From Gammaproteobacteria bacterium (lineage in GTDB: Bacteria > Pseudomonadota > Gammaproteobacteria > GCA-001735895), in contig JASJCI010000039.1 of assembly GCA_030066085.1 (NCBI GenBank), positions 34,900 through 98,899 of the forward strand: a stretch of DNA of 64,000 nt. The letters run 5' to 3'. Under the pieces are notes generated by a model. It worked only from the letters and a program-made list of their open reading frames with translations, was not told the origin of the DNA and did no database searches. Positions 1-8,371 of the stretch are shown piece after piece. Position 1 is the stretch's first letter. Each line of letters begins with the position of its first letter. The translations under genes and the position numbers were made by a program.

Positions 1-1010
1 TCGGGATGTTTCAGGTTGTCCTCGACGAAGTCCAGCGTGCGCAGTGCCAGCGCGCCGTAGCCCGCATCGGGCCACAGCTGCGCAGCCCGCAGGTACAGCG
101 ATGACAACTGCGCGTTGTCATAGAGCATCTTTTCGAAGTGCGGTGTCTGCCAGTCGGGATCGGTGGTATAGCGAAAGAAACCGTCGTTGACGTGATCGGC
201 AAGGTTGCGCGTGGCCATCGCCTGCAGCGTCAGGCGGACGAAATCGGCCACGTCCGCATCGAGCCCGGGATCGCGCCTTACCGCCTCGAGCAGGCTGCCG
301 AGCTGGGGTACGTTCGGAAACTTGCTGGTATCGCCGAAGCCGCCGAGCATTTCGTCGGCTGCCAGCATGGCCTGCGCAACGAAGGCATCGACGAGTTTGG
401 CGGACGGGATCTGCGGTGCGTTGTAAGCCTCGTTGCCGTCGTCGGCCATCTGTTCCTCGAAGAAGCGTTGCGCGGCGGCGGCGAGTTGTGCGTGATTGGC
501 TTGCCATTCCTGCTGCAGCTGGTCGAGCACGTCGGCAAAGCCATCGCGCGGCAGGTAGGTGAAACCGGTGATCGGGTATCCCTGCGGGGTCAGGAATACG
601 TTCAGCGGCCAGCCGGCCGAGCCCCGGATGGCTTCGACGAAGCCGACCAGGCGCTGGTCCAGGTCGGGCTCGAGTTCGCGATCGATCTTGACCGAAATGA
701 AGTGCTCGTTGAGCAGTTTCGCCACCGCGTCATCCTGGTAACTCTCGCGCTGCATCACGTGGCACCAGTGGCAGGAAAAGTAGCCGATGGAAACGAATAC
801 CAGCCGGTTGTCGGCACGCGCATCGCGAAACACGTCTTCGCGCCAGTCGCGCCAGGCGACCGGGTCGCCGGCATGCTGCGCGAGGTACGGCGAGGGGTGA
901 CCATCGAGTTGATTGGCCGCCAGCGCCGCGCTGGACCAGCCGAACAGGAACAACAGCAGCGGCAGGCAGGCTGAACGAAGACGCCGGAGCGAGTGTGATG
1001 TCGACAACAT
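1..1010 (-). CDS. DUF255 / YyaL-like thioredoxin-domain protein, secreted (3' part outside window)
   Basis: The minus strand reads from an ATG at 1010 to the window edge without a stop, giving about 336 residues of a protein that continues beyond base 1. Residues 1-32 look like a signal peptide (basic start, Leu-rich core, ending AALAA). The thioredoxin-like part carries the family motif SCHWCHVM with cysteines at about 80 and 83, followed by the conserved text ResYQDD, FISVKIDRE and GWPLNVFLTP. These mark the DUF255/spermatogenesis-associated-protein-20 family, whose members are usually 600-700 residues (thioredoxin domain plus an alpha/alpha barrel). The biochemical role of the family is not settled. 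It is divergent from the RND pair at 1107. Family call strong; function unknown. Confidence 0.85.
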   Translation of the reverse strand, partial: MLSTSHSLRRLRSACLPLLLFLFGWSSAALAANQLDGHPSPYLAQHAGDPVAWRDWREDVFRDARADNRLVFVSIGYFSCHWCHVMQRESYQDDAVAKLLNEHFISVKIDRELEPDLDQRLVGFVEAIRGSAGWPLNVFLTPQGYPITGFTYLPRDGFADVLDQLQQEWQANHAQLAAAAQRFFEEQMADDGNEAYNAPQIPSAKLVDAFVAQAMLAADEMLGGFGDTSKFPNVPQLGSLLEAVRRDPGLDADVADFVRLTLQAMATRNLADHVNDGFFRYTTDPDWQTPHFEKMLYDNAQLSSLYLRAAQLWPDAGYGALALRTLDFVEDNLKHP

Positions 1011-1039
1011 GGGGCGGAGTCTACCTCCTTGGTGATATT

Positions 1040-1078
1040 GAATCTATATTAGAGAAATCTAATATGTTGGCCAGATTC
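1040..1078. promoter_or_regulatory. Nested inverted repeats in divergent intergenic region
   Basis: A perfect 8-bp inverted repeat with a 4-base spacer (ATATTAGA-GAAA-TCTAATAT, 1046-1065) sits inside an outer 6-bp pair (GAATCT at 1040-1045, AGATTC at 1073-1078). It lies between the minus-strand DUF255 gene and the plus-strand RND adaptor gene. AT-rich palindromes of this layout are typical operators of ArsR- or TetR-type repressors. No regulator gene is adjacent, so the binding protein is unknown. Confidence 0.45.
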
Positions 1079-1106
1079 GAGAGTCTCTCGCCACCCGGAG
1101 TTCGAC

Positions 1107-2144
1107 ATGTCTTGCAGGCTAAAGTTTGTCCTGGCCATCCTGGGCCTGCTGGCCGCGTCCCGGCTGGCGGCCGCGCCGCTGGAAACCCTCGTTACCGAGC
1201 GGGTCGTGCAGCCGCTGGAATACCGGGTTGACGGTGTCGTCGAGGCGCGTCGCCAGGCGACCCTGTCGGCACAGGTCGCGGGCGAAGTAGAGGCCGTGTA
1301 TTTCGACGTCGACGATTTTGTCGAGCAGGGCAGCCTGGTGATGAAGATTCGCGACCGCGATTATCGTGCCCGCGCCGAGCAGGCGCGCGCGGCGCGCGCC
1401 GAGGCCGAAGCCGCGCTGCGCGAAGCACGCCTCGAGTTCAGCCGTAGCGAGGATCTGCGCAAGCAGAAGCTGATTTCCCAGGCCCAGTTCGATCGGGCCG
1501 AGGCCGGCCTGGCGGCGGCGGTCGCGCGCGCCGCTTCGGCCACCGCCGCGGTTGCGGGTGCCGAGGAATTACTGGGCTACACGGTGCTGCGTGCGCCCTA
1601 TAGCGGCGTGGTGGTCGAGCGGCACGTCGAGCCAGGGGAGAGCGTGCAGCCCGGGCAGCCGATCATAACCGGTTATGCCGAGGGCGAACTGCGGGTCAGT
1701 GCCGACGTGCCGCAGTCGCAGATCGACGCGCTGCGGCGCCTGCGCGAGGTGCGCGTTATCCGCGTGGAAACCGGTGCATCGCTCGCGGTCGACAAGATCA
1801 CGATTCACCCCTTCGCCAACCCGGCGAATCATTCCTTCCGCGTGCGTCTCGACCTGCCGTCGCAGGTGCCGGGCCTTTATCCGGGAATGCTGGTCAAGGT
1901 GGCGCTGGCGGTCGGCCAGACCGAGCGCTTGCTGTTGCCGAGCGTCGCGCTGGTGTCGCGCAGCGAGGTCAACGCCGTGTATGTCGCCGATGCCGAGGGC
2001 AGGCTTTCCCTGCGCCAGGTTCGTCCCGGTAATCGTTACGGCGAACAGATCGAGATTCTCGCCGGGCTCGAGGCGGGTGAGCGCGTGGCGCTGGACCCGG
2101 TGAAGGCGGGAATCGAGCACAAACGCCAGCTGGCGGGTGAGTAA
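1107..2144 (+). CDS. RND efflux periplasmic adaptor (HlyD/MFP family)
   Basis: This 345-residue protein is the membrane fusion subunit of a tripartite efflux pump, bridging an inner-membrane RND transporter to an outer-membrane channel. The N-terminus is a signal peptide (hydrophobic core, cut near ASRLAA). It then shows the first barrel-sandwich half-motif (ARRQATLSAQVAGEVEAVYF), an Ala/Glu/Arg-rich coiled-coil hairpin at about 90-155, and the second half-motif (YTVLRAPYSGVVVERHVEPG). The membrane-proximal part follows. The stop codon shares one base with the next start (TAATG), so the pair is translationally coupled. No outer-membrane factor gene is present here. Substrate unknown. Confidence 0.9.
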   Translation: MSCRLKFVLAILGLLAASRLAAAPLETLVTERVVQPLEYRVDGVVEARRQATLSAQVAGEVEAVYFDVDDFVEQGSLVMKIRDRDYRARAEQARAARAEAEAALREARLEFSRSEDLRKQKLISQAQFDRAEAGLAAAVARAASATAAVAGAEELLGYTVLRAPYSGVVVERHVEPGESVQPGQPIITGYAEGELRVSADVPQSQIDALRRLREVRVIRVETGASLAVDKITIHPFANPANHSFRVRLDLPSQVPGLYPGMLVKVALAVGQTERLLLPSVALVSRSEVNAVYVADAEGRLSLRQVRPGNRYGEQIEILAGLEAGERVALDPVKAGIEHKRQLAGE

Positions 2145-5100
2145 TGGCTGACGACCTGGGACTGTCCGGCAGGATTGCCAAAACTTTCCTGGTCTCGGAA
2201 ATCACGCCGCTGCTGGCGCTGATCGGGCTGCTGCTCGGAATCTTCGCCGTGGCGATCACGCCGCGCGAGGAAGAGCCGCAGATCGACGTCACCTTCGCCA
2301 ACGTCTTCATCCCGTTCCCGGGGGCGACCGCGTTCGAGGTGGAGCAGGTAGTCAGCACCCCCGCCGAGCAGGTGCTGGCCGAAATCGTCGGCATCAAGCA
2401 CATCTACTCGGTGTCGCGCCCGGGAATGGCAATCCTGACGGTGCAGTTCGAGGTAGGCGAGACCCGCGCCGACGCCATCGTGCGCCTGTATAACAAGCTT
2501 TATTCGAACGCGGACTGGTTGCCGGCCAACATGGGTGTCGGTGAACCGATCGTCAAGCCGCGCGGTATCGACGACGTACCCGTGGTGGCGCTGACCCTGT
2601 GGCAGCGCGAACCCCTGCGTGGTTCGGTCGAACTGCTGCAGGTGGCGCACTCGCTCGAAGCCGAGCTGAAGCGGGTGCCGGGTACGCGCGATATTTATAC
2701 CCTGGGCGGTACCGAGCGCAGCCTGCGTATCCTGCTCGACCCCGTGCGCATGGCCGGCTATGGCATCGACCTGCAGCAGATCCGGCACGGGATTCTGGCC
2801 GCCAACCGGTCCTACGATGCCGGTGCGGTAGTGCGCGACAATCGCGAGATCAGCCTGCAGTCGGGCCTGTTCCTGAGCGAAGCGTCCGAGGTGGGCGACC
2901 TCGTGATCGGCCTGTCGGACGGTGTACCGGTCAGCCTGGGCGACATCGCCGAGATCGAGACCGAACCGGGCCAGGCCGGCCAATACGTTCTGTTCGGCAC
3001 CGGTCCCGCGGCAGCCGACAAGGGTATCGAGGCCGATGGTCGCTATCCCGCCGTTACCATCGCGGTGGCGAAGAAACCCGGCAGTAACGCGATCGATGTC
3101 GCCGAACAGGTAATCGGCCGCATCGACCAGTTGCGCGGCCTGGTTATCCCCGACGACGTCGAGGTAACGGTGACGCGTAACTACGGCGAAACGGCCAACG
3201 AAAAGGCGATGACACTGATGCAGAAGCTGGCGTTTGCCACCGCTGTCGTGGTGCTGCTGGTGGTGGTCACGCTCGGCCTGCGCGAGGCCGTGATCGTCGG
3301 TGTCGCGGTCGTGGTTACTCTCGCGCTGACGCTGTTCGCGTCCTGGGCATGGGGCTTCACCCTGAACCGGGTATCGCTGTTTGCGCTGATCTTTTCCATC
3401 GGTATCCTGGTCGACGATGCCATCGTCGTGGTGGAAAACATCCACCGCCACATGGGCATTGGCGAAAAGAGCCTGCGCGAAGCCATTCCGCTGGCGGTCG
3501 ACGAGGTCGGCGGTCCGACTATCCTGGCCACCTTCACCGTGGTTGCGGCGCTGTTGCCGATGGCCTTCGTCAGCGGCCTGATGGGGCCGTACATGAGCCC
3601 GATCCCGATCAACGCCAGTATCGGCATGCTGATTTCGCTGGCGGTAGCTTTTATCGTGACCCCGTGGATGAGCCTGAAGCTGCTCGGCGGCAAGGCCGAA
3701 GCCGGCGGGCACGGCGCGCACGGCGATCAGTCGCTGTATCCGCTGTTCAGCCGGATTTTTACCCCGTTCCTCGATCCGCGACGCGGTCGCCGCAACCGCT
3801 GGCTGCTGCTGCTGATCATTATCGCGCTGATCCTGGCCTCGCTCAGCCTCGCGGGTTTCAAGCTCGTGGTGCTGAAAATGCTGCCGTTCGACAACAAGTC
3901 CGAAATCCAGGTTATCGTCGACCTGCCGGAAGGCACCAGCCTCGAGCGCAGCCGGCGCGTAGTCGAGGAGCTTGCCGACGCGGTCGCCGGGTTCGACGAG
4001 GTCACGGATTACCAGGCTTACGTCGGTACCGCGGCGCCGATCAATTTCAACGGGCTGGTGCGCCAGTACTACCTGCGGGAATCGGCGCAGCTCGCCGACA
4101 TCCAGGTCAATCTCAGGCACAAGTCGCTGCGGGATCGCAAGAGCCACGAAATTGCGCTGGCGATGCGCGCACCGCTGCAGGCGATTGGCCGGCGCTACGA
4201 CGCCAACGTCAAGATCGTCGAGGTGCCGCCGGGACCCCCGGTGCAGGCGCCGCTGGTGGCCGAGATCTACGGCATCGATTATGCCGGGCAGATCGCGCTG
4301 GCACGCGAACTGCGCGGCGTGCTGGAAAGCACCGACGGCATCGTCGACGTCGACGACAGTGTCGAGACCGATTCGGAGCGCTGGATCTTCGCCATCGATC
4401 GCGAAAAAGCGACCCGGCTGGGACTCGACCAGGCGGCGATCGCCGGCGCTATCGCCACGCTCGTCGGTGGCGAGGATGTCGGTTACCTGCATCGGGACGA
4501 CATCAAGTATCCCGTTCCGCTGCGCCTGCAGCTCGCCGAGGGCGATCGCGCCGAACCCAATCGACTGCTGTCGCTCGAGCTGCGCTCGGCGCAGGGCAGC
4601 CTGGTGCCTTTGTCGGAGGTGGTGCGCAAAATCGAAAGCCGCAACGAGGTTAGCATCTATCACAAGGACCTGCTGCCGGTCGTGTTCGTAACCGGCGACA
4701 TGGCGGGTGAACTCGACAGCCCGCTGTACGGCATGTTCGACGTGCTGCTGCAGTTACAGGAGCCGGACGTGCTGGCCTCGCTGGACCAGCCGATCGAGCA
4801 GTACCTGATCCAGCAGCCGGAAAATCCCTACCGTTACAGTCTCAAGTGGGATGGTGAATGGCAGGTGACCTACGAGACTTTTCGCGACATGGGGCTGGCT
4901 TATTCCGTGGGACTGATCATGATTTACCTTCTGGTGGTTGCGCAGTTTCGTTCCTACGCGACGCCGCTGGTGATCATGGCGCCGATTCCGCTGACCATAA
5001 TCGGCGTGCTGCCGGGACATGCGGTGATTTCCCTGTTCGGCTCGACCGCCCAGTTTACCGCGACCTCGATGATCGGCATGATCGCGTTAGCCGGCATTAT

Positions 5101-5383
5101 CGTGCGTAACTCGATCCTGCTGGTCGATTTCATCAACGAGCAGCTGGCCGCGGGCGTCGATCTTGCCGAAGCGGTGGTGCAGGCGGCGGCCGTGCGGGCG
5201 CGGCCGATTGCGCTGACCGCGCTGGCGGCCGTGCTCGGCGCGTTTTTCATTCTCGACGACCCGATATTCAACGGTCTCGCGATCGCGCTGATTTTCGGCA
5301 TCCTGATATCGACGCTGTTGACCCTGATCGTGATCCCGGTGGTCTACTTCGCCCTCAGGTCGCGGGATTACCAACAGGCATGA
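2144..5383 (+). CDS. RND-family efflux transporter permease (AcrB-like)
   Basis: At 1079 residues it has the usual length of a proton-driven RND transporter. It shows a first membrane helix near residues 20-40, a large periplasmic region, a central helix bundle at about 360-510 with the family motif GILVDDAIVVVEN (the paired aspartates of helix 4 that relay protons), a second periplasmic region, and a C-terminal bundle at about 920-1070 that repeats the pattern (GMIALAGIIVRNSILLVDF). It forms one operon with the adaptor at 1107. Subclass (hydrophobe versus metal) is not decided; the DD pair and lack of a metal-type helix 4 motif favour a drug or hydrophobe pump. Confidence 0.92.
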   Translation: MADDLGLSGRIAKTFLVSEITPLLALIGLLLGIFAVAITPREEEPQIDVTFANVFIPFPGATAFEVEQVVSTPAEQVLAEIVGIKHIYSVSRPGMAILTVQFEVGETRADAIVRLYNKLYSNADWLPANMGVGEPIVKPRGIDDVPVVALTLWQREPLRGSVELLQVAHSLEAELKRVPGTRDIYTLGGTERSLRILLDPVRMAGYGIDLQQIRHGILAANRSYDAGAVVRDNREISLQSGLFLSEASEVGDLVIGLSDGVPVSLGDIAEIETEPGQAGQYVLFGTGPAAADKGIEADGRYPAVTIAVAKKPGSNAIDVAEQVIGRIDQLRGLVIPDDVEVTVTRNYGETANEKAMTLMQKLAFATAVVVLLVVVTLGLREAVIVGVAVVVTLALTLFASWAWGFTLNRVSLFALIFSIGILVDDAIVVVENIHRHMGIGEKSLREAIPLAVDEVGGPTILATFTVVAALLPMAFVSGLMGPYMSPIPINASIGMLISLAVAFIVTPWMSLKLLGGKAEAGGHGAHGDQSLYPLFSRIFTPFLDPRRGRRNRWLLLLIIIALILASLSLAGFKLVVLKMLPFDNKSEIQVIVDLPEGTSLERSRRVVEELADAVAGFDEVTDYQAYVGTAAPINFNGLVRQYYLRESAQLADIQVNLRHKSLRDRKSHEIALAMRAPLQAIGRRYDANVKIVEVPPGPPVQAPLVAEIYGIDYAGQIALARELRGVLESTDGIVDVDDSVETDSERWIFAIDREKATRLGLDQAAIAGAIATLVGGEDVGYLHRDDIKYPVPLRLQLAEGDRAEPNRLLSLELRSAQGSLVPLSEVVRKIESRNEVSIYHKDLLPVVFVTGDMAGELDSPLYGMFDVLLQLQEPDVLASLDQPIEQYLIQQPENPYRYSLKWDGEWQVTYETFRDMGLAYSVGLIMIYLLVVAQFRSYATPLVIMAPIPLTIIGVLPGHAVISLFGSTAQFTATSMIGMIALAGIIVRNSILLVDFINEQLAAGVDLAEAVVQAAAVRARPIALTALAAVLGAFFILDDPIFNGLAIALIFGILISTLLTLIVIPVVYFALRSRDYQQA

Positions 5384-5430
5384 AGCTCGCCCGGGCGCCG
5401 TGCGGTTGGAGCGTGGTCCCGGGTCGACAC

Positions 5431-6363
5431 TCAGTTGCTGGCGAGGTAGTGACGGCCGTTGCGCGCGATGAACTTCCACAGCGCCTCGGCCGAGGGCAGG
5501 AAACGCTTGCCGGCATGCTTGACCAGGAACCACTTGCGGTTGATCGGCAGCCCCTTGACGTCGAGTGCCACGAGGCGCCCCTCGGCCAGCTCGGCGGCGA
5601 CGGTATGGGCCGAGATCACCGCGATTCCCATGCCGGCCATGACGGCCTGCTTGATGGTTTCATTGCTGCCGAACTCGAGCCCGGAACTGGGCAGCTGCTT
5701 GTCGCGGCTGAACAGTCGATCGGTCACCCCGCGGGTGCCCGAACCGGTTTCGCGCAGCAAAAACGTCTCGCCGCGCAACGCCTGCAGCGGAATTCTCGAC
5801 TCCTGCGCCAGCGGGTGATCGGGGGCCGCAATGATGATTTGCGGATTTTTGCTGATGAACTCGCGCTTGACCTCGAAGTGTTCCGGCGGCGTGCCGGTGA
5901 TCGCAAAGTCGAGCTCCAGCCGTTCGAGTTTTTCCATCGTGCTCGCGCGGTTACCCACCTGCAACTGGATGCGGATGTCGGGATAAATCTTCATGAATGC
6001 CGCGAGCACCGTGGGCGCGAAGTAGCGCGCGGTGCTGACCACGCCCACCGAGACCACGCCGTGGTCGACGCCCTTGAGCGCGTCGACGGTTTCCCCGAAG
6101 CGCAACATCAGCGCGTCGATTTCGCCCACCAGCTCTTCGAGCTCGCGACCGATGCGGGTCGGCGTCATCGACCCGTCCACGCGGTCGAACAGCGGGGCGC
6201 CGATGGCGTTTTCGAGATCGCGCAGCTGCAGCGACACCGCCGGTGGCGTCAGGTGCATCAGCTTGGCCGCGCCGGAAAGCGAACCGGCGCGCCTGACCGC
6301 GTCGAATCCGCGTAACTGGCGCAGGGTGATATTGCGCAACCAGGGGTAAAGATTTTCTTTCAT
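5431..6363 (-). CDS. cbbR: LysR-type regulator of the cbb operon (CbbR)
   Basis: A 310-residue LysR-family protein, divergent from the Calvin-cycle operon with 78 bases between the two start codons. The N-terminal helix-turn-helix is clear at residues 13-70 (TLRQLRGFDAVRRAGSLSGA, then LTPPAVSLQLRDLE). The C-terminal periplasmic-binding-like effector domain occupies about 95-300. CbbR proteins activate cbb operons in response to metabolites such as RuBP or NADPH. The assignment to CbbR rests on the family plus divergent position beside fbp-prk-tkt-fba-cbbLS; effector not visible from sequence. Confidence 0.9.
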   Translation of the reverse strand: MKENLYPWLRNITLRQLRGFDAVRRAGSLSGAAKLMHLTPPAVSLQLRDLENAIGAPLFDRVDGSMTPTRIGRELEELVGEIDALMLRFGETVDALKGVDHGVVSVGVVSTARYFAPTVLAAFMKIYPDIRIQLQVGNRASTMEKLERLELDFAITGTPPEHFEVKREFISKNPQIIIAAPDHPLAQESRIPLQALRGETFLLRETGSGTRGVTDRLFSRDKQLPSSGLEFGSNETIKQAVMAGMGIAVISAHTVAAELAEGRLVALDVKGLPINRKWFLVKHAGKRFLPSAEALWKFIARNGRHYLASN

Positions 6364-6441
6364 AAGTATAAAGATTATTAAACTTTACTTAAATCTTAAA
6401 TAGGAATAATTTCCTTGTCAAACACGGGGTTTTAAACATCA
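6364..6441. promoter_or_regulatory. cbbR-fbp divergent promoter/operator region
   Basis: This 78-base spacer is strikingly AT-rich compared with its surroundings. It contains imperfect dyads of the T-N11-A kind expected for LysR regulators, for example AAAGATT at about 6370 facing AAATCTT near 6391. It must hold both the cbbR promoter and the promoter for the whole cbb operon. The exact -35 and -10 elements cannot be assigned with confidence. Confidence 0.55.
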
Positions 6442-7473
6442 ATGAAAACAGGGTTGAACTTGCCGACGGTACTCGACCGTTGGGCTGAAAACGTAGCTGG
6501 CCGCCAGCAACTGGCCACCATCGTGGCGACCATCGCCGATGCCGGCATCAGGCTTTCGCGCGTCATCGCCCGCCACGACCTGGTCGATTACGGCAGTGTC
6601 GGCGGCAGCGAAAACGCGGACGGAGACTTGCAAAAAGCGCTGGACGTCTTTTCCCACCAGCTTTACGAAAAAGCACTGGAGCGACTGCCCCTGACGTTTA
6701 TCGCTTCGGAGGAGCGCGAGCTCCTGCGCGAGCTCGATCCCGGCGCGCGTTACGGTGTAGCGCTGGACCCGCTGGACGGTTCCAGCAACATCGACACCAA
6801 CCTGTCGATCGGGACTATCTTTTCGGTGCTCGAAGTCAGCGCCGCCGACCTGTTCGAAATCCCGCCCGGCAAGTGCCAGCGCGTGGCCGGGTTCATCTGC
6901 TTCGGGCCGCAGACACGGCTGACCCTGAGCCTCGGCGATGGCACGCAGGTGTTTTTGCTCGACCCCGAGAGCGGCGAGTTCCTGCTGGTCGAAGACCAGG
7001 TCGAGATACCGCCGGCACGGCCGGAATTTGCGATCAATACCTCGAATTACCGTTTCTGGGATGACAACGTGCGGCACTTCATCGACGACTGCATCGCGGG
7101 ACAGGACGGTAACCTCGGCCGTGATTTCAACATGCGCTGGAATGCGTCGCTGGTGGCCGAAGCAGGCCGCATTCTCGAACGCGGCGGAGTATTTCTCTAT
7201 CCCGGCGATTCGAGGCCCGGCTACGGCAGCGGCCGCCTGCGCCTGCTCTATGAAGCGGTGCCGCTGGCGATGATCGTCGAACAGGCCGGTGGTCGTGCCT
7301 GCGACGGCAACGAGCACATTCTCGGCAAGCGCCTGGAATCGCTGCATCAGCGGGTGCCGCTGATCTTCGGCTCGCACGACCGGGTCGAAGAAGTCATCGA
7401 CTACATTTCGGGCCAGGCGCTGGAAACCACCCATTTCCCGCTTTTCGAGCACCGCGGATTATTCAGAAACTAG
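6442..7473 (+). CDS. cbbF: Fructose-1,6-bisphosphatase class I
   Basis: This enzyme of 343 residues hydrolyses fructose-1,6-bisphosphate to fructose-6-phosphate in the regenerative phase of the Calvin cycle. The metal/phosphate site ALDPLDGSSNIDTN is intact around residue 110, and the sugar-phosphate site region RLRLLYEAVPLAM with the following GGRA is near 255-280, as in class I FBPases. It is the first gene of the operon, 78 bases from cbbR, and is followed 9 bases after its stop by phosphoribulokinase. Regulation by CbbR is inferred from position. Confidence 0.95.
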   Translation: MKTGLNLPTVLDRWAENVAGRQQLATIVATIADAGIRLSRVIARHDLVDYGSVGGSENADGDLQKALDVFSHQLYEKALERLPLTFIASEERELLRELDPGARYGVALDPLDGSSNIDTNLSIGTIFSVLEVSAADLFEIPPGKCQRVAGFICFGPQTRLTLSLGDGTQVFLLDPESGEFLLVEDQVEIPPARPEFAINTSNYRFWDDNVRHFIDDCIAGQDGNLGRDFNMRWNASLVAEAGRILERGGVFLYPGDSRPGYGSGRLRLLYEAVPLAMIVEQAGGRACDGNEHILGKRLESLHQRVPLIFGSHDRVEEVIDYISGQALETTHFPLFEHRGLFRN

Positions 7474-7482
7474 GGCGCAAAC

Positions 7483-8358
7483 ATGTCGACCAAACATCCC
7501 ATACTGTCCATCACCGGTTCCTCCGGCGCCGGCACGACCACGGTCAAGGAAACTTTCGAGCACATTTTCTTTCGTGAAAGCATCAAGGCCTGTTACATCG
7601 AGGGTGACGCCTTTCACCGCTACAACCGCCAGCAGATGAAGCAGGCCATGGCCGCGGCGGAGGAGTCGGGTAACAAGCATTACAGCCATTTCGGCCCGGA
7701 AGCCAACCTGTTCGCCGAGCTCGAGGACGTGTTTCGCCAGTACAGTGAAACCGGCACCGGGCGGACCCGCCATTACGTGCACGACGATGCCGAGGCTTCG
7801 ACCTATGGTGTCGAGCCGGGCAATTTCACCGACTGGGAGCAGTTTCCGGCGGACACCGACATCCTGTTCTACGAGGGATTGCACGGGGCGATCAACACGC
7901 CGCAAGGCAACGTTGCCCAGTATGCCGATCTGAAGGTCGGCGTGGTGCCGGTCATCAATCTCGAATGGATCCAGAAAATGCATCGTGACAAGGCCAAGCG
8001 CGGTTACTCCACCGAGGCGATTACCGACACGATCCTGCGGCGCATGCCGGATTACATCGATTATATCTGTCCGCAGTTCAGCAATACCGACATCAACTTC
8101 CAGCGTGTACCCGTGGTCGATACCTCGAACCCGGTCATTTCGCGCTGGATACCGACCGCCGACGAGTCGATGGTCGTGATCCGCTTCGCCAACCCGCGCG
8201 GGATCGATTTTCCCTACCTGCTGAACATGATTCACAACAGCTTCATGTCGCGCCCCAACGTCATCGTCATCCCGGGCGGCAAGATCGATCTCGCGATGCA
8301 GCTGATTTTTACCCCGCTCGTGCTGCAGATGGTCGAGCGCAAACGGCGCGCCGCCTGA
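7483..8358 (+). CDS. cbbP: Phosphoribulokinase
   Basis: Phosphoribulokinase (291 residues) uses ATP to convert ribulose-5-phosphate into the RuBisCO substrate RuBP. The P-loop is visible at residues 11-19 ([11 protein letters not shown]). The conserved stretch [12 protein letters not shown] and the acidic FYEGLHGA follow. Length matches the bacterial octameric type rather than the plant type. It lies between fbp and tkt with very short gaps, and a purine-rich SD (GGAGGAAAG) for the next gene follows its stop. This gene with cbbL makes the window diagnostic for a Calvin-cycle autotroph. Confidence 0.96.
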   Translation: MSTKHPILSITGSSGAGTTTVKETFEHIFFRESIKACYIEGDAFHRYNRQQMKQAMAAAEESGNKHYSHFGPEANLFAELEDVFRQYSETGTGRTRHYVHDDAEASTYGVEPGNFTDWEQFPADTDILFYEGLHGAINTPQGNVAQYADLKVGVVPVINLEWIQKMHRDKAKRGYSTEAITDTILRRMPDYIDYICPQFSNTDINFQRVPVVDTSNPVISRWIPTADESMVVIRFANPRGIDFPYLLNMIHNSFMSRPNVIVIPGGKIDLAMQLIFTPLVLQMVERKRRAA

Positions 8359-8371
8359 AGGAGGAAAGATC

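Noticed and set aside
138..974. Long plus-strand open frame over the first kilobase
   Set aside because: It is the antisense of the DUF255 gene on the minus strand; the minus-strand translation has the SCHWCHVM motif and signal peptide, the plus-strand one has no recognisable domain.
2036..4663. 875-codon minus-strand open frame across the RND gene
   Set aside because: GC-rich codon bias creates long antisense frames; its product is rich in His/Gln/Arg and has no domain, and the plus strand holds a full RND transporter.
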